Positions 52,251-60,374 are shown, numbered from the stretch's first letter. The stretch is 64,000 bases of DNA from JALSNL01 sp036479585 (GCA_965224785.1 OZ245062.1:4030001-4094000), one strand, 5' to 3'. The notes: generated from the letters alone by a model not told the origin. A program made the numbers and translations.

Positions 52251-54278
52251 ATGAAAAAAGTATTATTTCTTTTTATGATTATTATTTTAAGCACAACTTA
52301 TTTCGCTCAAACAAAGCACGCAATTTCTGTTGATGATTTATGGAATATGAACCGAATTGGTTCGTTTGCTGTTTCACCTAATGGACAAAGAATAGTTTTC
52401 TCTGTTACTTCGTATAGTATGGAAGAGAACAAAGGTGTAACAGATGTTTGGATAACCAATAGCAATGGAAGTGGTTCGAAACAAATTTTAAGTTCCGTTT
52501 CACAACCCCAATTTATGAGTGCTGGTAAAAATATTTTTTATATAAAAGATGGTAACGCTTTTAGTTCTGATTTATCTGGAAAGAATGAACAAAAACTTTC
52601 TAGTTTTTACTCTGGAGTAAGTGGAGCAGAGTTTAGTGCTAATGGAAAACAAATACTATTTGCATCAAGTGTATATGCTGAATGTGAAACTCAAGATTGT
52701 AATGAGCGAAAAGATATAGAGAGAGAGAACAGTAAAGTTAAAGCTGAAATGTTTACTGAACTTATGTACAGACATTGGAATGATTGGCGTGGACCAAAAA
52801 TTTCACATCTTTTTTTAATGGATTTAGAAACAAAAATAAGTACCGACTTAACTCTTAATAGTAAGTTCGATACTCCTCCGCTCGCTCTTGGCAGTTCTAA
52901 CGATTATTCATTTTCTCCCGATGGGAAGGAAGTTGGATTTGCAATGAACACATCAGACTTTCTTGCAACAAGTACAAACAACGATATTTTTATTTTAAGT
53001 TTGAATGATGTTAAAGAAGGAGTTCAAACTCCTAACACAAAAATATCAACTAGTAAGGGGAACGACAATCAACCAGTTTACTCTCCAGATGGAAAGTACA
53101 TAGCTTTTCGTTCAATGGAGCGAGCAGGGTTTGAAGCTGATAAACAAAGACTGATGCTATATAATAGAAAGTTAAAAATCACCACAGATATTTCTAAAGA
53201 CTTCGATTTATCAACTGGGGAAATAGTTTGGAGCAATGATTCAAAATCAATTTACTTTACTGCTGCTAATAAAATTTACAACTCTATTTATAAAATAGAT
53301 ATTAGCAACAATAAACTAACTACCATTTTAGAAGAAGTTGTTGTTTCTTCACTTCAACTTTCGGATGATGGGAGTAAATTATTTTTTAAGAAGCAAAATG
53401 CAACAATGCCTTACGAGATTTTTTCAACAAACTCTGATGGTACAAACTTAGCTCAGATTACAAATATAAACGGCAACTTACTTTCGCAAATTGAAATGAA
53501 TAAAGTAGAATCGTTTTGGTCAGATGGAGCAGAGGGTGCAAAGGTTCAGTCAATTTTACTAAAGCCTCCATTTTTTGATGAGTCAAAAAAATATCCGCTA
53601 ATCTTTTTAATTCACGGCGGACCTCAAGGACATTGGAAAGATGATTTTCATTTCAGATGGAGTCTCCAAATGTTTGCATCGCAAGGTTATGTTGTTGTTG
53701 CTCCAAACCCACGTGGCAGTAAGGGTTATGGACAAAAATATACAGATGAAATTTCTAAAGATTGGGGTGGAAAAGTTTATACTGATTTGATGAACTCTTA
53801 TGATTATGCTTTAGCTAATTATAGTTTTATTGATGACAAAAATACATTTGCTGCTGGAGCTTCTTACGGTGGTTATATGATTGCATGGATTGAAGGACAT
53901 AATACTAAATTTAATGCACTACTTTGTCATGCCGGAGTTTACAATTTAGAAAGTATGTACGGAACAACTGAAGAACTTTGGTTTCCTGAATGGGAAAATG
54001 GTGGAACACCTTGGGAGAATAGAGAGCTTTATGAAAAATGGTCGCCTCACATGTTTGTTGAAAACTTTAAGACTCCAATGTTAGTAACTCACGGAGCTTA
54101 TGATTTTAGAGTTCCTTTTGGACAAGCAATGGAGTTGTTTACAGCTTTGCAAAAAATGAAAGTTGAAAGTAAATTGTTATATTTCCCTGATGAATATCAT
54201 TTTATTACTAAACCTCAAAATGCCAAGTTATGGTGGAATAGTATTTATGAATGGTTCGATAATTATAAAACAAGGTAA
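52251..54278 (+). CDS. Exported S9-family (prolyl oligopeptidase-type) peptidase
   Basis: A 675-residue serine peptidase with a signal peptide (MKKVLFLFMIIILSTTYFAQ). The N-terminal ~390 residues form a TolB/WD-like beta-propeller (AVSPNGQRIVFSVTSYS, YSPDGKYIAFRS). The C-terminal alpha/beta hydrolase has LIFLIHGGPQGHW, NPRGSKGYGQ, the nucleophile elbow AAGASYGGYM, the acid residue in THGAYDFRVPF and the catalytic His in PDEYHF. It resembles dipeptidyl-peptidase 5/acylaminoacyl-peptidases, so it probably takes dipeptides from oligopeptides in the periplasm. The start has AGGAG upstream. The next gene follows after five bases. Confidence 0.93.
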   Translation: MKKVLFLFMIIILSTTYFAQTKHAISVDDLWNMNRIGSFAVSPNGQRIVFSVTSYSMEENKGVTDVWITNSNGSGSKQILSSVSQPQFMSAGKNIFYIKDGNAFSSDLSGKNEQKLSSFYSGVSGAEFSANGKQILFASSVYAECETQDCNERKDIERENSKVKAEMFTELMYRHWNDWRGPKISHLFLMDLETKISTDLTLNSKFDTPPLALGSSNDYSFSPDGKEVGFAMNTSDFLATSTNNDIFILSLNDVKEGVQTPNTKISTSKGNDNQPVYSPDGKYIAFRSMERAGFEADKQRLMLYNRKLKITTDISKDFDLSTGEIVWSNDSKSIYFTAANKIYNSIYKIDISNNKLTTILEEVVVSSLQLSDDGSKLFFKKQNATMPYEIFSTNSDGTNLAQITNINGNLLSQIEMNKVESFWSDGAEGAKVQSILLKPPFFDESKKYPLIFLIHGGPQGHWKDDFHFRWSLQMFASQGYVVVAPNPRGSKGYGQKYTDEISKDWGGKVYTDLMNSYDYALANYSFIDDKNTFAAGASYGGYMIAWIEGHNTKFNALLCHAGVYNLESMYGTTEELWFPEWENGGTPWENRELYEKWSPHMFVENFKTPMLVTHGAYDFRVPFGQAMELFTALQKMKVESKLLYFPDEYHFITKPQNAKLWWNSIYEWFDNYKTR

Positions 54279-54283
54279 TTACC

Positions 54284-54682
54284 ATGGAAGAATTAAATAG
54301 AGAAGAAGCCACTAGCGAAGTTGAAGAACACGATTACATTGGAGATTCTTTAGACGATTTGAATTCGGATTATGATTCACAAAAAAAGTACGAAGAAGGT
54401 AAGGAGTATGTTGAAGAAAATTTTTGGGCTAAGCTAGAAAAGGTTGGAACAAAATTATCTTTTCTAAAAGATATAAAAGCACTTTTTAATTATATGCTAA
54501 ATTCAAATGTACCTTGGTTTAGAAAGGCAGTTGTTGTTGGTGCATTGATTTACTTTATTTCTCCAATTGATTCTGTACCGGATTTTATTCCGTTTGCTGG
54601 ATACCTTGATGATCTTGGTGTTGTAACAACAGTTCTAAAATTTCTTGGGAAAGAACTTAATGCTTTTTATGATGAAGTGTAA
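54284..54682 (+). CDS. DUF1232 (YkvA-type) membrane-associated protein
   Basis: A 132-residue protein. The C-terminal half carries the DUF1232 signature: VPWFRKAVVVGALIYFISPI, DSVPDFIPFAGYLDDLGVVT, with a hydrophobic helix and the conserved P-x-D-x-x-P-D-F-I-P-x-x-G-x-x-D-D. The N-terminal half is acidic (EELNREEATSEVEEHDYIGD). The function of the family is unknown. It starts five bases after the peptidase stop, so the two are probably co-transcribed. Confidence 0.9.
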   Translation: MEELNREEATSEVEEHDYIGDSLDDLNSDYDSQKKYEEGKEYVEENFWAKLEKVGTKLSFLKDIKALFNYMLNSNVPWFRKAVVVGALIYFISPIDSVPDFIPFAGYLDDLGVVTTVLKFLGKELNAFYDEV

Positions 54683-54737
54683 AGAGCAGAATTCACCACA
54701 GAGAACACAAAGATTATAAAAAAAATCTAATAATATT

Positions 54738-54868
54738 GTCATTGCGAGGAGTTGTTTTTTACGACAGCTTGCCCGACGTTGTTTTGGCGGGTGGCAATCT
54801 ATTTCAAGTGAACGATCAATATTTAACAGATTGCCACATCCAACAAAAAGCGTTGGATTCGCAATGAC
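54738..54868. repeat. Palindromic repeat family A, copy 3 (expanded)
   Basis: Same nested plan as 10701-10804 and 22273-22376 (outer GTCATTGCGA/TCGCAATGAC, inner GGCAATCT/AGATTGCC), but 131 bp long because of about 27 extra bases after the left arm (AGCTTGCCCGACGTTGTTTT and following). The extra segment contains its own short pair, GCCCG/CGGGT, so it may be an additional hairpin. It lies between the DUF1232 and Nudix genes. Confidence 0.88.
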
Positions 54869-54916
54869 AACTATTTTTACTTTCCCAAACAAAAAATACA
54901 GAGCTTAAGGGATTTT

Positions 54917-55465
54917 ATGAATTTCGAAATAAAAAAATCAGAAACAATATTTAAAGGATTTGTATTCGATGTTAAAGTTGATCAAATTGAATATGACTCT
55001 GGTAACAAAGGTGTTAGGGAAGTAATACTTCATAATGGCGGAGCTGTTGTTGTTCCGGTTAAAGATGATGGAAAAATTATTTTAGTAAAACAATATCGTT
55101 ATCCGTTTGATGAATTTATCTATGAACTTCCGGCAGGTAAACTGGAAATAAATGAAGACCCAAAAGAATGTGCAACACGTGAACTAACTGAAGAGACTGG
55201 TTACAGTTCTGATTCAGTTTCCTCTCTTGGTAAAATTTATACAACTCCAGGATTTTGTGATGAGATTCTTTACATATATCTTGCAGAAAATTTAAAAGCT
55301 GGTAACCACAATAGAGAAGAAGGTGAATTTGGAATGGAGGTTTTTGAATTTACTTTAGATGAAATAAACAAAATGATTACTAGAGGAGAAATTGTTGATG
55401 CAAAAACAATTAGTGGAATTCATTTTTATCAGATACGGAAAACAGATAGGTTAAGTAACGGTTAG
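54917..55465 (+). CDS. Nudix hydrolase, ADP-ribose pyrophosphatase type
   Basis: A 182-residue Nudix enzyme. The Nudix box is complete (GKLEINEDPKECATRELTEE then TGY), and an N-terminal FKGFVFDVKVDQIEYDSG with ILVKQYRYPFDEFIYELPAG is the ADP-sugar pyrophosphatase type. It probably hydrolyses ADP-ribose or related nucleotide sugars to AMP and sugar phosphate. An AAGGGATTTT site precedes the ATG. Its stop codon is the first base of a strong hairpin that bounds the neighbouring cassette. Confidence 0.92.
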   Translation: MNFEIKKSETIFKGFVFDVKVDQIEYDSGNKGVREVILHNGGAVVVPVKDDGKIILVKQYRYPFDEFIYELPAGKLEINEDPKECATRELTEETGYSSDSVSSLGKIYTTPGFCDEILYIYLAENLKAGNHNREEGEFGMEVFEFTLDEINKMITRGEIVDAKTISGIHFYQIRKTDRLSNG

Positions 55466-55572
55466 TATAAGAATAGTAGCCGACTGCGGTGTGCAAAACT
55501 TTCAATTTACGATGAAGTTGAAACGGACTACAACCCTTGAAATTACTACTGTACCGGCTATTATTTTTATAC
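55465..55572. repeat. Long hairpin at the left edge of the 55.6-58.9 kb cassette
   Basis: GTATAAGAATAGTAGCCG (55465-55482) pairs with CGGCTATTATTTTTATAC (55555-55572) as an 18-bp stem with two G-T pairs. A smaller stem TTTCAA/TTGAAA is inside. Immediately to its right lies GTTGGCATTA (55576-55585), one arm of the inverted repeat that bounds the cassette. It may also terminate transcription of the Nudix gene and of the convergent MBL gene. Confidence 0.8.
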
Positions 55573-55582
55573 ATTGTTGGCA

Positions 55583-56716
55583 TTAGTTGTTGTTTTCAAT
55601 CGTATAATTTAACCACCATTTTTCTGTTGGAAAAGTTGATTTCCCAATTATCACTGGTTCTCCAATTTTTGGTGTAGTTACAGGCAAATTTAATGCATTT
55701 GCTTTTGTAAGCATTCTTTCAATTGGGTCAGTCCAATCGTGATAGGCCAAAGTAAAAGCACCCCAATGTATTGGCATTGCCAAATTACTATTTAAATCAA
55801 TAGATGCTTGAACTGTTTCTTCTGGCATCATATGAAATAATTTCCAATCTTTATGATATTGACCACATTCCATTAGTGAAATATCAAAAGGACCATACTT
55901 CTCTCCTATTTCTTTAAAATGTGTATCATAACCACTATCTCCGCTAAAAAAGATGTTGTCATTTTTTCCTTGAATTACCCAAGAGCACCACAGTGTAGTC
56001 GCTCTGTCAAATAATCCTCTACCTGAAAAATGTCGAGCAGGAGTGCAAATTAAATTTATGCTATCAAATTCAATACTTTCCCACCAATTTAATTCGCTAA
56101 TTTTCTCTTTTTCTACACCCCATTTTACTAAGTAATTTGAGATACCCAATGGTGTAAAATAATGACCAACTTTTCCTTTTAGTTTTTGAATGGATTCATA
56201 ATCCAAATGGTCGTAATGGTCGTGAGTTAAAACAACGGCATCAATAAATGGTAATTTTTCAATTTCAATAGGCAGTTCCTTTGAATAGCGTTTTGCTCCG
56301 ATGAATTTAATTGGCGAAGGTTTCTCTCCAAACATTGGGTCTATTAAAATTTTCTTGCTGTCTATTTCTAACAAAAAGGTAGAATGGCCAAACCAAGTCA
56401 ATTTAGTCCTATTGGTATTGCCGATAGTTACTGAATCTATTTTCTCAACATTAATATTCATTGCTGGATTTCTTGTAGTTGAGCCTTTTAGCATTTCTTT
56501 AATCAAAGCCCAATAATGAATATCCATTTCTGTTATGTTTGTATTTATGAATTTCCCATTTTCATAGTTTTTTAATTTTTCATATTCAATCTTCTGTTCT
56601 TTGCTTTGTGCTTTTCCAAATTGAGGACTGAAAATTAAAAAAAGCGATATTACAATACTTAATAAACCCATAATTACTGCTATTGAAATTCCAATCATTT
56701 TAAATGGTTTTCTCAT
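55583..56716 (-). CDS. Membrane-anchored MBL-fold metallohydrolase
   Basis: A 377-residue metallo-beta-lactamase fold protein of the UlaG/NAPE-PLD-like group. An N-terminal membrane anchor (IGISIAVIMGLLSIVISLFL) precedes the domain. Metal-binding residues are in VVLTHDHYDHLDYESI (HxHxDH), PARHFSGRGLF, FSGDSGYDTHF and PIHWGAFTLAYHDW. Related enzymes cleave phosphodiester or lactone bonds; no substrate can be assigned. It is the last gene of the cassette; its TAA lies within the GTTGGCATTA boundary repeat. The upstream gene ends four bases before its start. Confidence 0.9.
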   Translation of the reverse strand: MRKPFKMIGISIAVIMGLLSIVISLFLIFSPQFGKAQSKEQKIEYEKLKNYENGKFINTNITEMDIHYWALIKEMLKGSTTRNPAMNINVEKIDSVTIGNTNRTKLTWFGHSTFLLEIDSKKILIDPMFGEKPSPIKFIGAKRYSKELPIEIEKLPFIDAVVLTHDHYDHLDYESIQKLKGKVGHYFTPLGISNYLVKWGVEKEKISELNWWESIEFDSINLICTPARHFSGRGLFDRATTLWCSWVIQGKNDNIFFSGDSGYDTHFKEIGEKYGPFDISLMECGQYHKDWKLFHMMPEETVQASIDLNSNLAMPIHWGAFTLAYHDWTDPIERMLTKANALNLPVTTPKIGEPVIIGKSTFPTEKWWLNYTIENNN

Positions 56717-56720
56717 AAAT

Positions 56721-57401
56721 TTAATTATTCAATTTTGATACCTTAATAATGTCCCTACTTTCCAATATCGATGAGTTATAATCAAAGTAATTTACATTAA
56801 TCATAGCTTGTGCTACTTCAACAGTAGTACAGGCAAATGAAGGAAAGTTTTTTATTAGACCGTAGAAAGGACTTGATAGTGCATAAAATATTCGATAATT
56901 TTTCACATTACTTTTAACCCCTTTCATTGGAAGTACATATCCAATACGAAAACTATAAAATTTCTTGAAAGGATAGGACATCAGCTTATTTTCAGTTTTA
57001 CCTCTCACTCTTGCCCACATATTATTGCTTTTTTCAGAACTGTCAGCACCTTTAGCTGAAACGTAGCAAAAAATTAAATTTGGATTATTTACCAAAAGCA
57101 TTTCTGCGGCAGCAATTGTATAGTCATAAGTAATTCGATTGTAATCATCTTCGCTTAAACCTGATGATGGAATTCCAATAGCATAATAGCACACATTGTA
57201 TCCTTGAATTTTACTTGATAATTCATTCAAATTATTAAAGTCCTTACAGATTAATACTCTTAATTTTGGGTGTTTTATATCTAAGGATTTTCTCGCTATA
57301 CAAGTTACCTCTTTGATTCGTTCATCTTCAAGGCATTCTAACAAAACAGCCTTTCCGACCATTCCTGTTGCACCAAAAATCACTGTTTTAATTGTCTTCA
57401 T
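56721..57401 (-). CDS. NAD(P)-binding Rossmann-fold protein
   Basis: A 226-residue protein with an N-terminal nucleotide-binding loop, TVIFGATGMVGKAVL (G-x-x-G-x-x-G), and later VCYYAIGIPSSG and YVSAKGADSSEKS, as in the atypical SDR/NmrA-like group close to HTATIP2-type proteins. The usual Tyr-x-x-x-Lys catalytic pair is not clear, so it may be a binding or regulatory protein rather than a dehydrogenase. It sits between the SDR and MBL genes of the cassette with short spacers (49 and 4 bases). Confidence 0.85.
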   Translation of the reverse strand: MKTIKTVIFGATGMVGKAVLLECLEDERIKEVTCIARKSLDIKHPKLRVLICKDFNNLNELSSKIQGYNVCYYAIGIPSSGLSEDDYNRITYDYTIAAAEMLLVNNPNLIFCYVSAKGADSSEKSNNMWARVRGKTENKLMSYPFKKFYSFRIGYVLPMKGVKSNVKNYRIFYALSSPFYGLIKNFPSFACTTVEVAQAMINVNYFDYNSSILESRDIIKVSKLNN

Positions 57402-57450
57402 ATAATTGATTTATAAAAATTCAAATGACATTTTCTCAAAATTATAAGTA

Positions 57451-58368
57451 TCAACCTATGCTAAACTCTTCTCCAATTAGCTCCTCCGATTTTTTCCATA
57501 ACTGTTCCTGTAATTCTTGGTCATTTACTAATGCGTTCCCTTCTTCTTTGTATATGCCTTTTTTACGGAAAAATCCATAAGGGAAGTATTTTCCTCCAGT
57601 TTCTTTAGGTTTTTCTGTAGAAGCAAGGTAAACAGAAGTTTTAGCACCTTCTGGGGTGTTTACCATAAATGGCCAGAGCATCAACATAAGAGCCTTGTTA
57701 AGCAAACTGTAAGATTCAAAAATATTTGTACGCACTCCCCCTGGACTTAGGCTGCTGCTGGTACAGCTTATATTGTTTTCATCAAATCTCCTTTGCAAGG
57801 CTTTTGTAAAGAGAATTTGGGAAGCCTTTGACAGTTCATAAAATCGTTGTGGGTTTATATTAGGAGACTCACCTTTATAGGGCATATCAAAATGTTTTCG
57901 TTTTGCTCCAGCATATCCCAAAGAAGAAACATTAATTATTCTACCATTCGACTTTAATAAGAACGGCATTAATTCTTTAGTCAAAAGAAAATGACTGAGA
58001 TAGTTAACTCCGAATATCTTCTCAATTCCCTGCTTAGTTATACCTCTCTCGTGTCCGACTCCTGCATTATTGATTAGCACGTCTATAGTGTCAAACTCGC
58101 CTAATTGTGACGAAAAATTACGGACGGTATCTAAGTCCATAAGGTCTAAATGTCTGTATTCCAATTTAACCGTATCATTTTTTATGTCTTTACGAATTTC
58201 TGAAATTGCGTTTAGTGTTTTTTCTTTATTTCTTGTGGCAAAAATTATGTTGGCACCCATTTTAGCCAAAGTTCTGGCTGTTTCTTTTCCTATACCGGCA
58301 GTAGCTCCGGTTATGATAATATTTTTACCAGTTAGCCTTACATTTGGCGTATCTTCTTTTATTCTCAT
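57451..58368 (-). CDS. Short-chain dehydrogenase/reductase (retinol dehydrogenase-like)
   Basis: A 305-residue classical SDR. The cofactor loop is NIIITGATAGIGKETARTLA, NNAGVGH follows, and the catalytic set is seen in INVSSLGYAGA (Ser) and FYELSKASQILFTKAL (Tyr-x-x-x-Lys). SPGGVRTNIF completes the family. The group includes retinol dehydrogenase-like enzymes that reduce hydrophobic aldehydes or ketones. It is the first enzyme gene after the ArsR-type regulator. A 20-bp palindrome at 58417-58436, in front of it, matches one in front of the regulator gene. Confidence 0.92.
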   Translation of the reverse strand: MRIKEDTPNVRLTGKNIIITGATAGIGKETARTLAKMGANIIFATRNKEKTLNAISEIRKDIKNDTVKLEYRHLDLMDLDTVRNFSSQLGEFDTIDVLINNAGVGHERGITKQGIEKIFGVNYLSHFLLTKELMPFLLKSNGRIINVSSLGYAGAKRKHFDMPYKGESPNINPQRFYELSKASQILFTKALQRRFDENNISCTSSSLSPGGVRTNIFESYSLLNKALMLMLWPFMVNTPEGAKTSVYLASTEKPKETGGKYFPYGFFRKKGIYKEEGNALVNDQELQEQLWKKSEELIGEEFSIG

Positions 58369-58416
58369 AGTAAACTCCTTTTTTTATTGGATTAATAAAT
58401 AATTTCATATTTAGAT

Positions 58417-58436
58417 ATTTCGGCAATTGTCGAAAT
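58417..58436 (-). promoter_or_regulatory. Candidate ArsR-type operator before the SDR gene
   Basis: ATTTCGGCAATTGTCGAAAT, a 20-bp palindrome with perfect ATTTCG/CGAAAT arms, 48 bp upstream of the SDR start. It matches the site at 58761-58780 read on the minus strand (ATTTCGATATTTGTCGAATT) at 16 of 20 positions by my comparison. It would make the enzyme genes repressible by the adjacent regulator. Confidence 0.65.
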
Positions 58437-58453
58437 GTGTTGCCAAATTTTTT

Positions 58454-58747
58454 TTAATCAAGTTTTAGCAGATTACCAAGTTCCTTAATGGTGTCTTCAT
58501 TGATTTTAGCAACAATATTTTTCCCTCTTTTTTCAGTCACGATTAAATCTGCATTTGCTAATTCTTTCAAGTGGTGAGACATAGTAGGAGCACCAATTTT
58601 TAATTTATCCATCATAAATTCATAAATAAAACATTCTTCATCTTCAAATGTGCTTTGCTTTTGGTTATTGAATATAATCATAAAAATCTCAAAGCGATTC
58701 TTATTTGAAAGAGCTTTCATTGCTTTTATGACCTGCTTTGTTTCCAT
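58454..58747 (-). CDS. ArsR-type winged-helix transcriptional regulator
   Basis: A 97-residue DNA-binding protein. The winged helix is seen in MKALSNKNRFEIFMIIFNNQ, KLKIGAPTMSHHLKELANAD and LIVTEKRGKNIVAKI, the normal ArsR order with the recognition helix PTMSHHLKEL. The metal-binding ELCVC-type motif is absent; a cysteine occurs only in EDEECFIYEF, so the inducer is probably not arsenic. It heads the four-gene cassette. Matching 20-bp palindromes lie before it and before the next gene, suggesting autoregulation and local control. Confidence 0.9.
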   Translation of the reverse strand: METKQVIKAMKALSNKNRFEIFMIIFNNQKQSTFEDEECFIYEFMMDKLKIGAPTMSHHLKELANADLIVTEKRGKNIVAKINEDTIKELGNLLKLD

Positions 58748-58760
58748 ACAATATTTTTAT

Positions 58761-58780
58761 AATTCGACAAATATCGAAAT
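58761..58780 (-). promoter_or_regulatory. Candidate ArsR-type operator before the regulator gene
   Basis: On the minus strand ATTTCGATATTTGTCGAATT, 13 bp upstream of the regulator's ATG. It shares the ATTTCG...TTGTCGAA framework with the palindrome at 58417-58436. A site this close to the start codon would block transcription of the regulator's own gene. Confidence 0.62.
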
Positions 58781-58877
58781 ATTTAACAAAAGTAATTTTT
58801 TTTATTAAAAGAGCAACTATTCATTTGATTTATTTTCTATCAAAAATATGTTGGGTTCTTTTTTTTCAATTAATGCC

Positions 58878-59087
58878 AACGGGCGGCGGTTAGGAACAGT
58901 CTCCCTTTTCAAACCGTTAGGTTTGTGAAAGGGATATTGTTTCTAACCGATGTTCTGTGTAGTTGTGAAGCGGAGCGCAACAACTATGCAGAGCATCGGC
59001 GTCAGCCGCCGCCCGTTCAATGTAATTATGTAGCGAAGCGGAATAATTACATTGAACATCGTAATAAACACAATTGTGTTTATTACG
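58878..59087. repeat. Cluster of five strong hairpins right of the cassette
   Basis: In 210 bp: AACGGGCGGCGG (58878-58889) with CCGCCGCCCGTT (59006-59017); CGGTTAGGAACA (58887-58898) with TGTTTCTAACCG (58938-58949), holding an inner CAAACC/GGTTTG stem; a 20-bp stem 58947-58966 with 58980-58999 including three G-T pairs; GTTCAATGTAATTAT (59015-59029) with its perfect complement 59043-59057; and a perfect 28-bp palindrome 59060-59087. Two loops share GAAGCGGA. Bases 58981-59020 contain 25 G/C of 40, far above the surroundings. No coding region is supported in the 448-bp gap between the regulator gene and murI. Confidence 0.88.
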
Positions 59088-59195
59088 AATTAAGTTAAAT
59101 TGTACTCGTGTTGTTTATTACGCAAAACTACATATTAAAGTATGGAAAAACAAGAACAATACACAGATATAAAAAGTTGGTAAATATTGAAAACC

Positions 59196-60032
59196 TCATC
59201 GACCAAACCTTTTCAATACTTCTTCTAAATCTATTTTCTCAATATGCTCAACTTTTTTACCCAAGAACAGATTTGCAACTTGTTTAAACTTTGTTGGTGT
59301 ATCACTAACATAAAATTTATGCTGACCAAGATTGTTATATGTATTCCTTAATCCAATTCCCTCCAAATAGTTTTCAACCTCTATAGATGCAACCGCTCCC
59401 GAATCAATTAGAGTTACATCTTTACCAATTTCATCTTGAATTATTTTTCGGAGAATTGGATAATGTGTGCAACCTAGAATTAGCGTATCAATTTTTTCTT
59501 TTTTTAGTTCTGCTAAATATTCAATTGCAATAAGTTTTGTTGCCGGATGTTTAATCCATCCTTCTTCAGCTAGAGGAACAAAAAGTGGGCAGGCTTTTTC
59601 AATAACTTTTACTTTTGAATCTAAGTTAAGCAAAGCTTTTGAGTATGCTTTATTTGAGATAGTTGTTTCAGTTCCAATAACACCAATCTTTCCAGTAGTA
59701 GTTTTTTCAATTGCTGATTTTGCTCCTGGATCTATCATTCCAATTATTGGTATGTTAAAATGTTCTTGTAAAGTATTAAGAGCAATAGATGAAGCGGTAT
59801 TACAAGCTACAATAATTAGTTTAACATTTTTCTTTTCTAAAAACTTTGCATCTTGTAAAGCATATTCAATTACTGTTGAATTAGATTTTGAACCATAAGG
59901 TACACGTGCAGTATCACCAAAATAAATTATATTTTCATTTGGCAAAAAAGATTCAATACTTTTTACAACAGTCAATCCTCCAACGCCTGAATCAAAAATA
60001 CCAATAGGATTTGTTTTGTTCATAAAATTCAT
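59196..60032 (-). CDS. murI: Glutamate racemase
   Basis: A 278-residue enzyme that makes D-glutamate for peptidoglycan. The two catalytic cysteines are visible in VACNTASSIAL and LGCTHYPILRKII, together with the start PIGIFDSGVGGLTVVK, IIYFGDTARVPYGSKS and GMIDPGAKSA. The first ATG at 60032 is kept; an in-frame ATG at 60023 is also possible and both have only weak ribosome-binding sites. The gene is single. Confidence 0.96.
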   Translation of the reverse strand: MNFMNKTNPIGIFDSGVGGLTVVKSIESFLPNENIIYFGDTARVPYGSKSNSTVIEYALQDAKFLEKKNVKLIIVACNTASSIALNTLQEHFNIPIIGMIDPGAKSAIEKTTTGKIGVIGTETTISNKAYSKALLNLDSKVKVIEKACPLFVPLAEEGWIKHPATKLIAIEYLAELKKEKIDTLILGCTHYPILRKIIQDEIGKDVTLIDSGAVASIEVENYLEGIGLRNTYNNLGQHKFYVSDTPTKFKQVANLFLGKKVEHIEKIDLEEVLKRFGR

Positions 60033-60079
60033 TTTATTTCTTTTGAAATGTTTCTCGTTTGTATCTACTCTTTCTCACG

Positions 60080-60153
60080 GACAAGTAATCTCATAATCAT
60101 TAAGAGTAAGAGATTTCTCAATCGCTTAAAAAGCAAGCTCATTTCGAAATGAC
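60080..60153. repeat. Degenerate palindromic repeat, family B type
   Basis: The right end, CTCATTTCGAAATGAC, and the internal AGTAATCTCATA / AGAGATTTCTC pair resemble family B (33335-33455), but no matching left end is present. It is probably a truncated copy in the murI/glnD spacer (60033-60370). Confidence 0.45.
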
Positions 60154-60248
60154 AACTCTAAGTTAGAACCACTTTGTTTCTATATATTTAGCAAATGAGA
60201 AGATTCACTCCAAACTTGACAAATAAGATTTTGAATCACTATTCTTTT

Positions 60249-60374
60249 ATCCAGTATCTTTTCCGTCATGAATCTTTTTCATCCAGCATCTTTTCTATCC
60301 AGCATCTTTTCTATCCAGTATCTTTTCTATCCAGTATCTTTTCATTCTACATCTTTTCCGCCAGTCATCTTTAG
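60249..60374. repeat. 16-bp tandem repeat reaching the glnD stop codon
   Basis: About eight units of 15-16 bp with consensus ATCCAGYATCTTTTCT. The four central units (60281-60344) are nearly identical; the outer ones are diverged. The last unit overlaps the glnD stop codon (60371-60373). No spacers are present, so it is not a CRISPR array. Its position and the purine bias of the minus strand place it in the 3' untranslated part of the glnD transcript. Confidence 0.85.

Larger units (their letters stand above)
55576..58880. mobile_element. Candidate mobile gene cassette bounded by GTTGGCATTA inverted repeats
   Basis: The perfect 10-bp inverted repeat GTTGGCATTA (55576-55585) and TAATGCCAAC (58871-58880), extended by RTTG on the inner side (14 bp with one mismatch), brackets exactly four same-strand genes. 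Each arm is next to strong hairpins (55465-55572 and 58878-59087). The left arm overlaps the stop codon of the MBL gene. No transposase or integrase is inside. This is an inference from boundaries; no homologous empty site is available here. Confidence 0.5.

Noticed and set aside
55465..58880. Classical integron attC sites at the cassette ends
   Set aside because: The arms GTTGGCATTA/TAATGCCAAC do not fit RYYYAAC/GTTRRRY and no integron integrase is in the window; kept only as a general mobile-cassette hypothesis.
58748..59195. tRNA or known structured RNA in the hairpin cluster
   Set aside because: No acceptor/T-loop consensus (GTTCRANNC with CCA-side pairing) is present, and the long perfect stems do not fit a tRNA or a riboswitch family that I know.
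60249..60374. CRISPR-like repeat array next to glnD
   Set aside because: Units of 15-16 bp follow each other directly with no spacers and no cas genes nearby, so it is a minisatellite.
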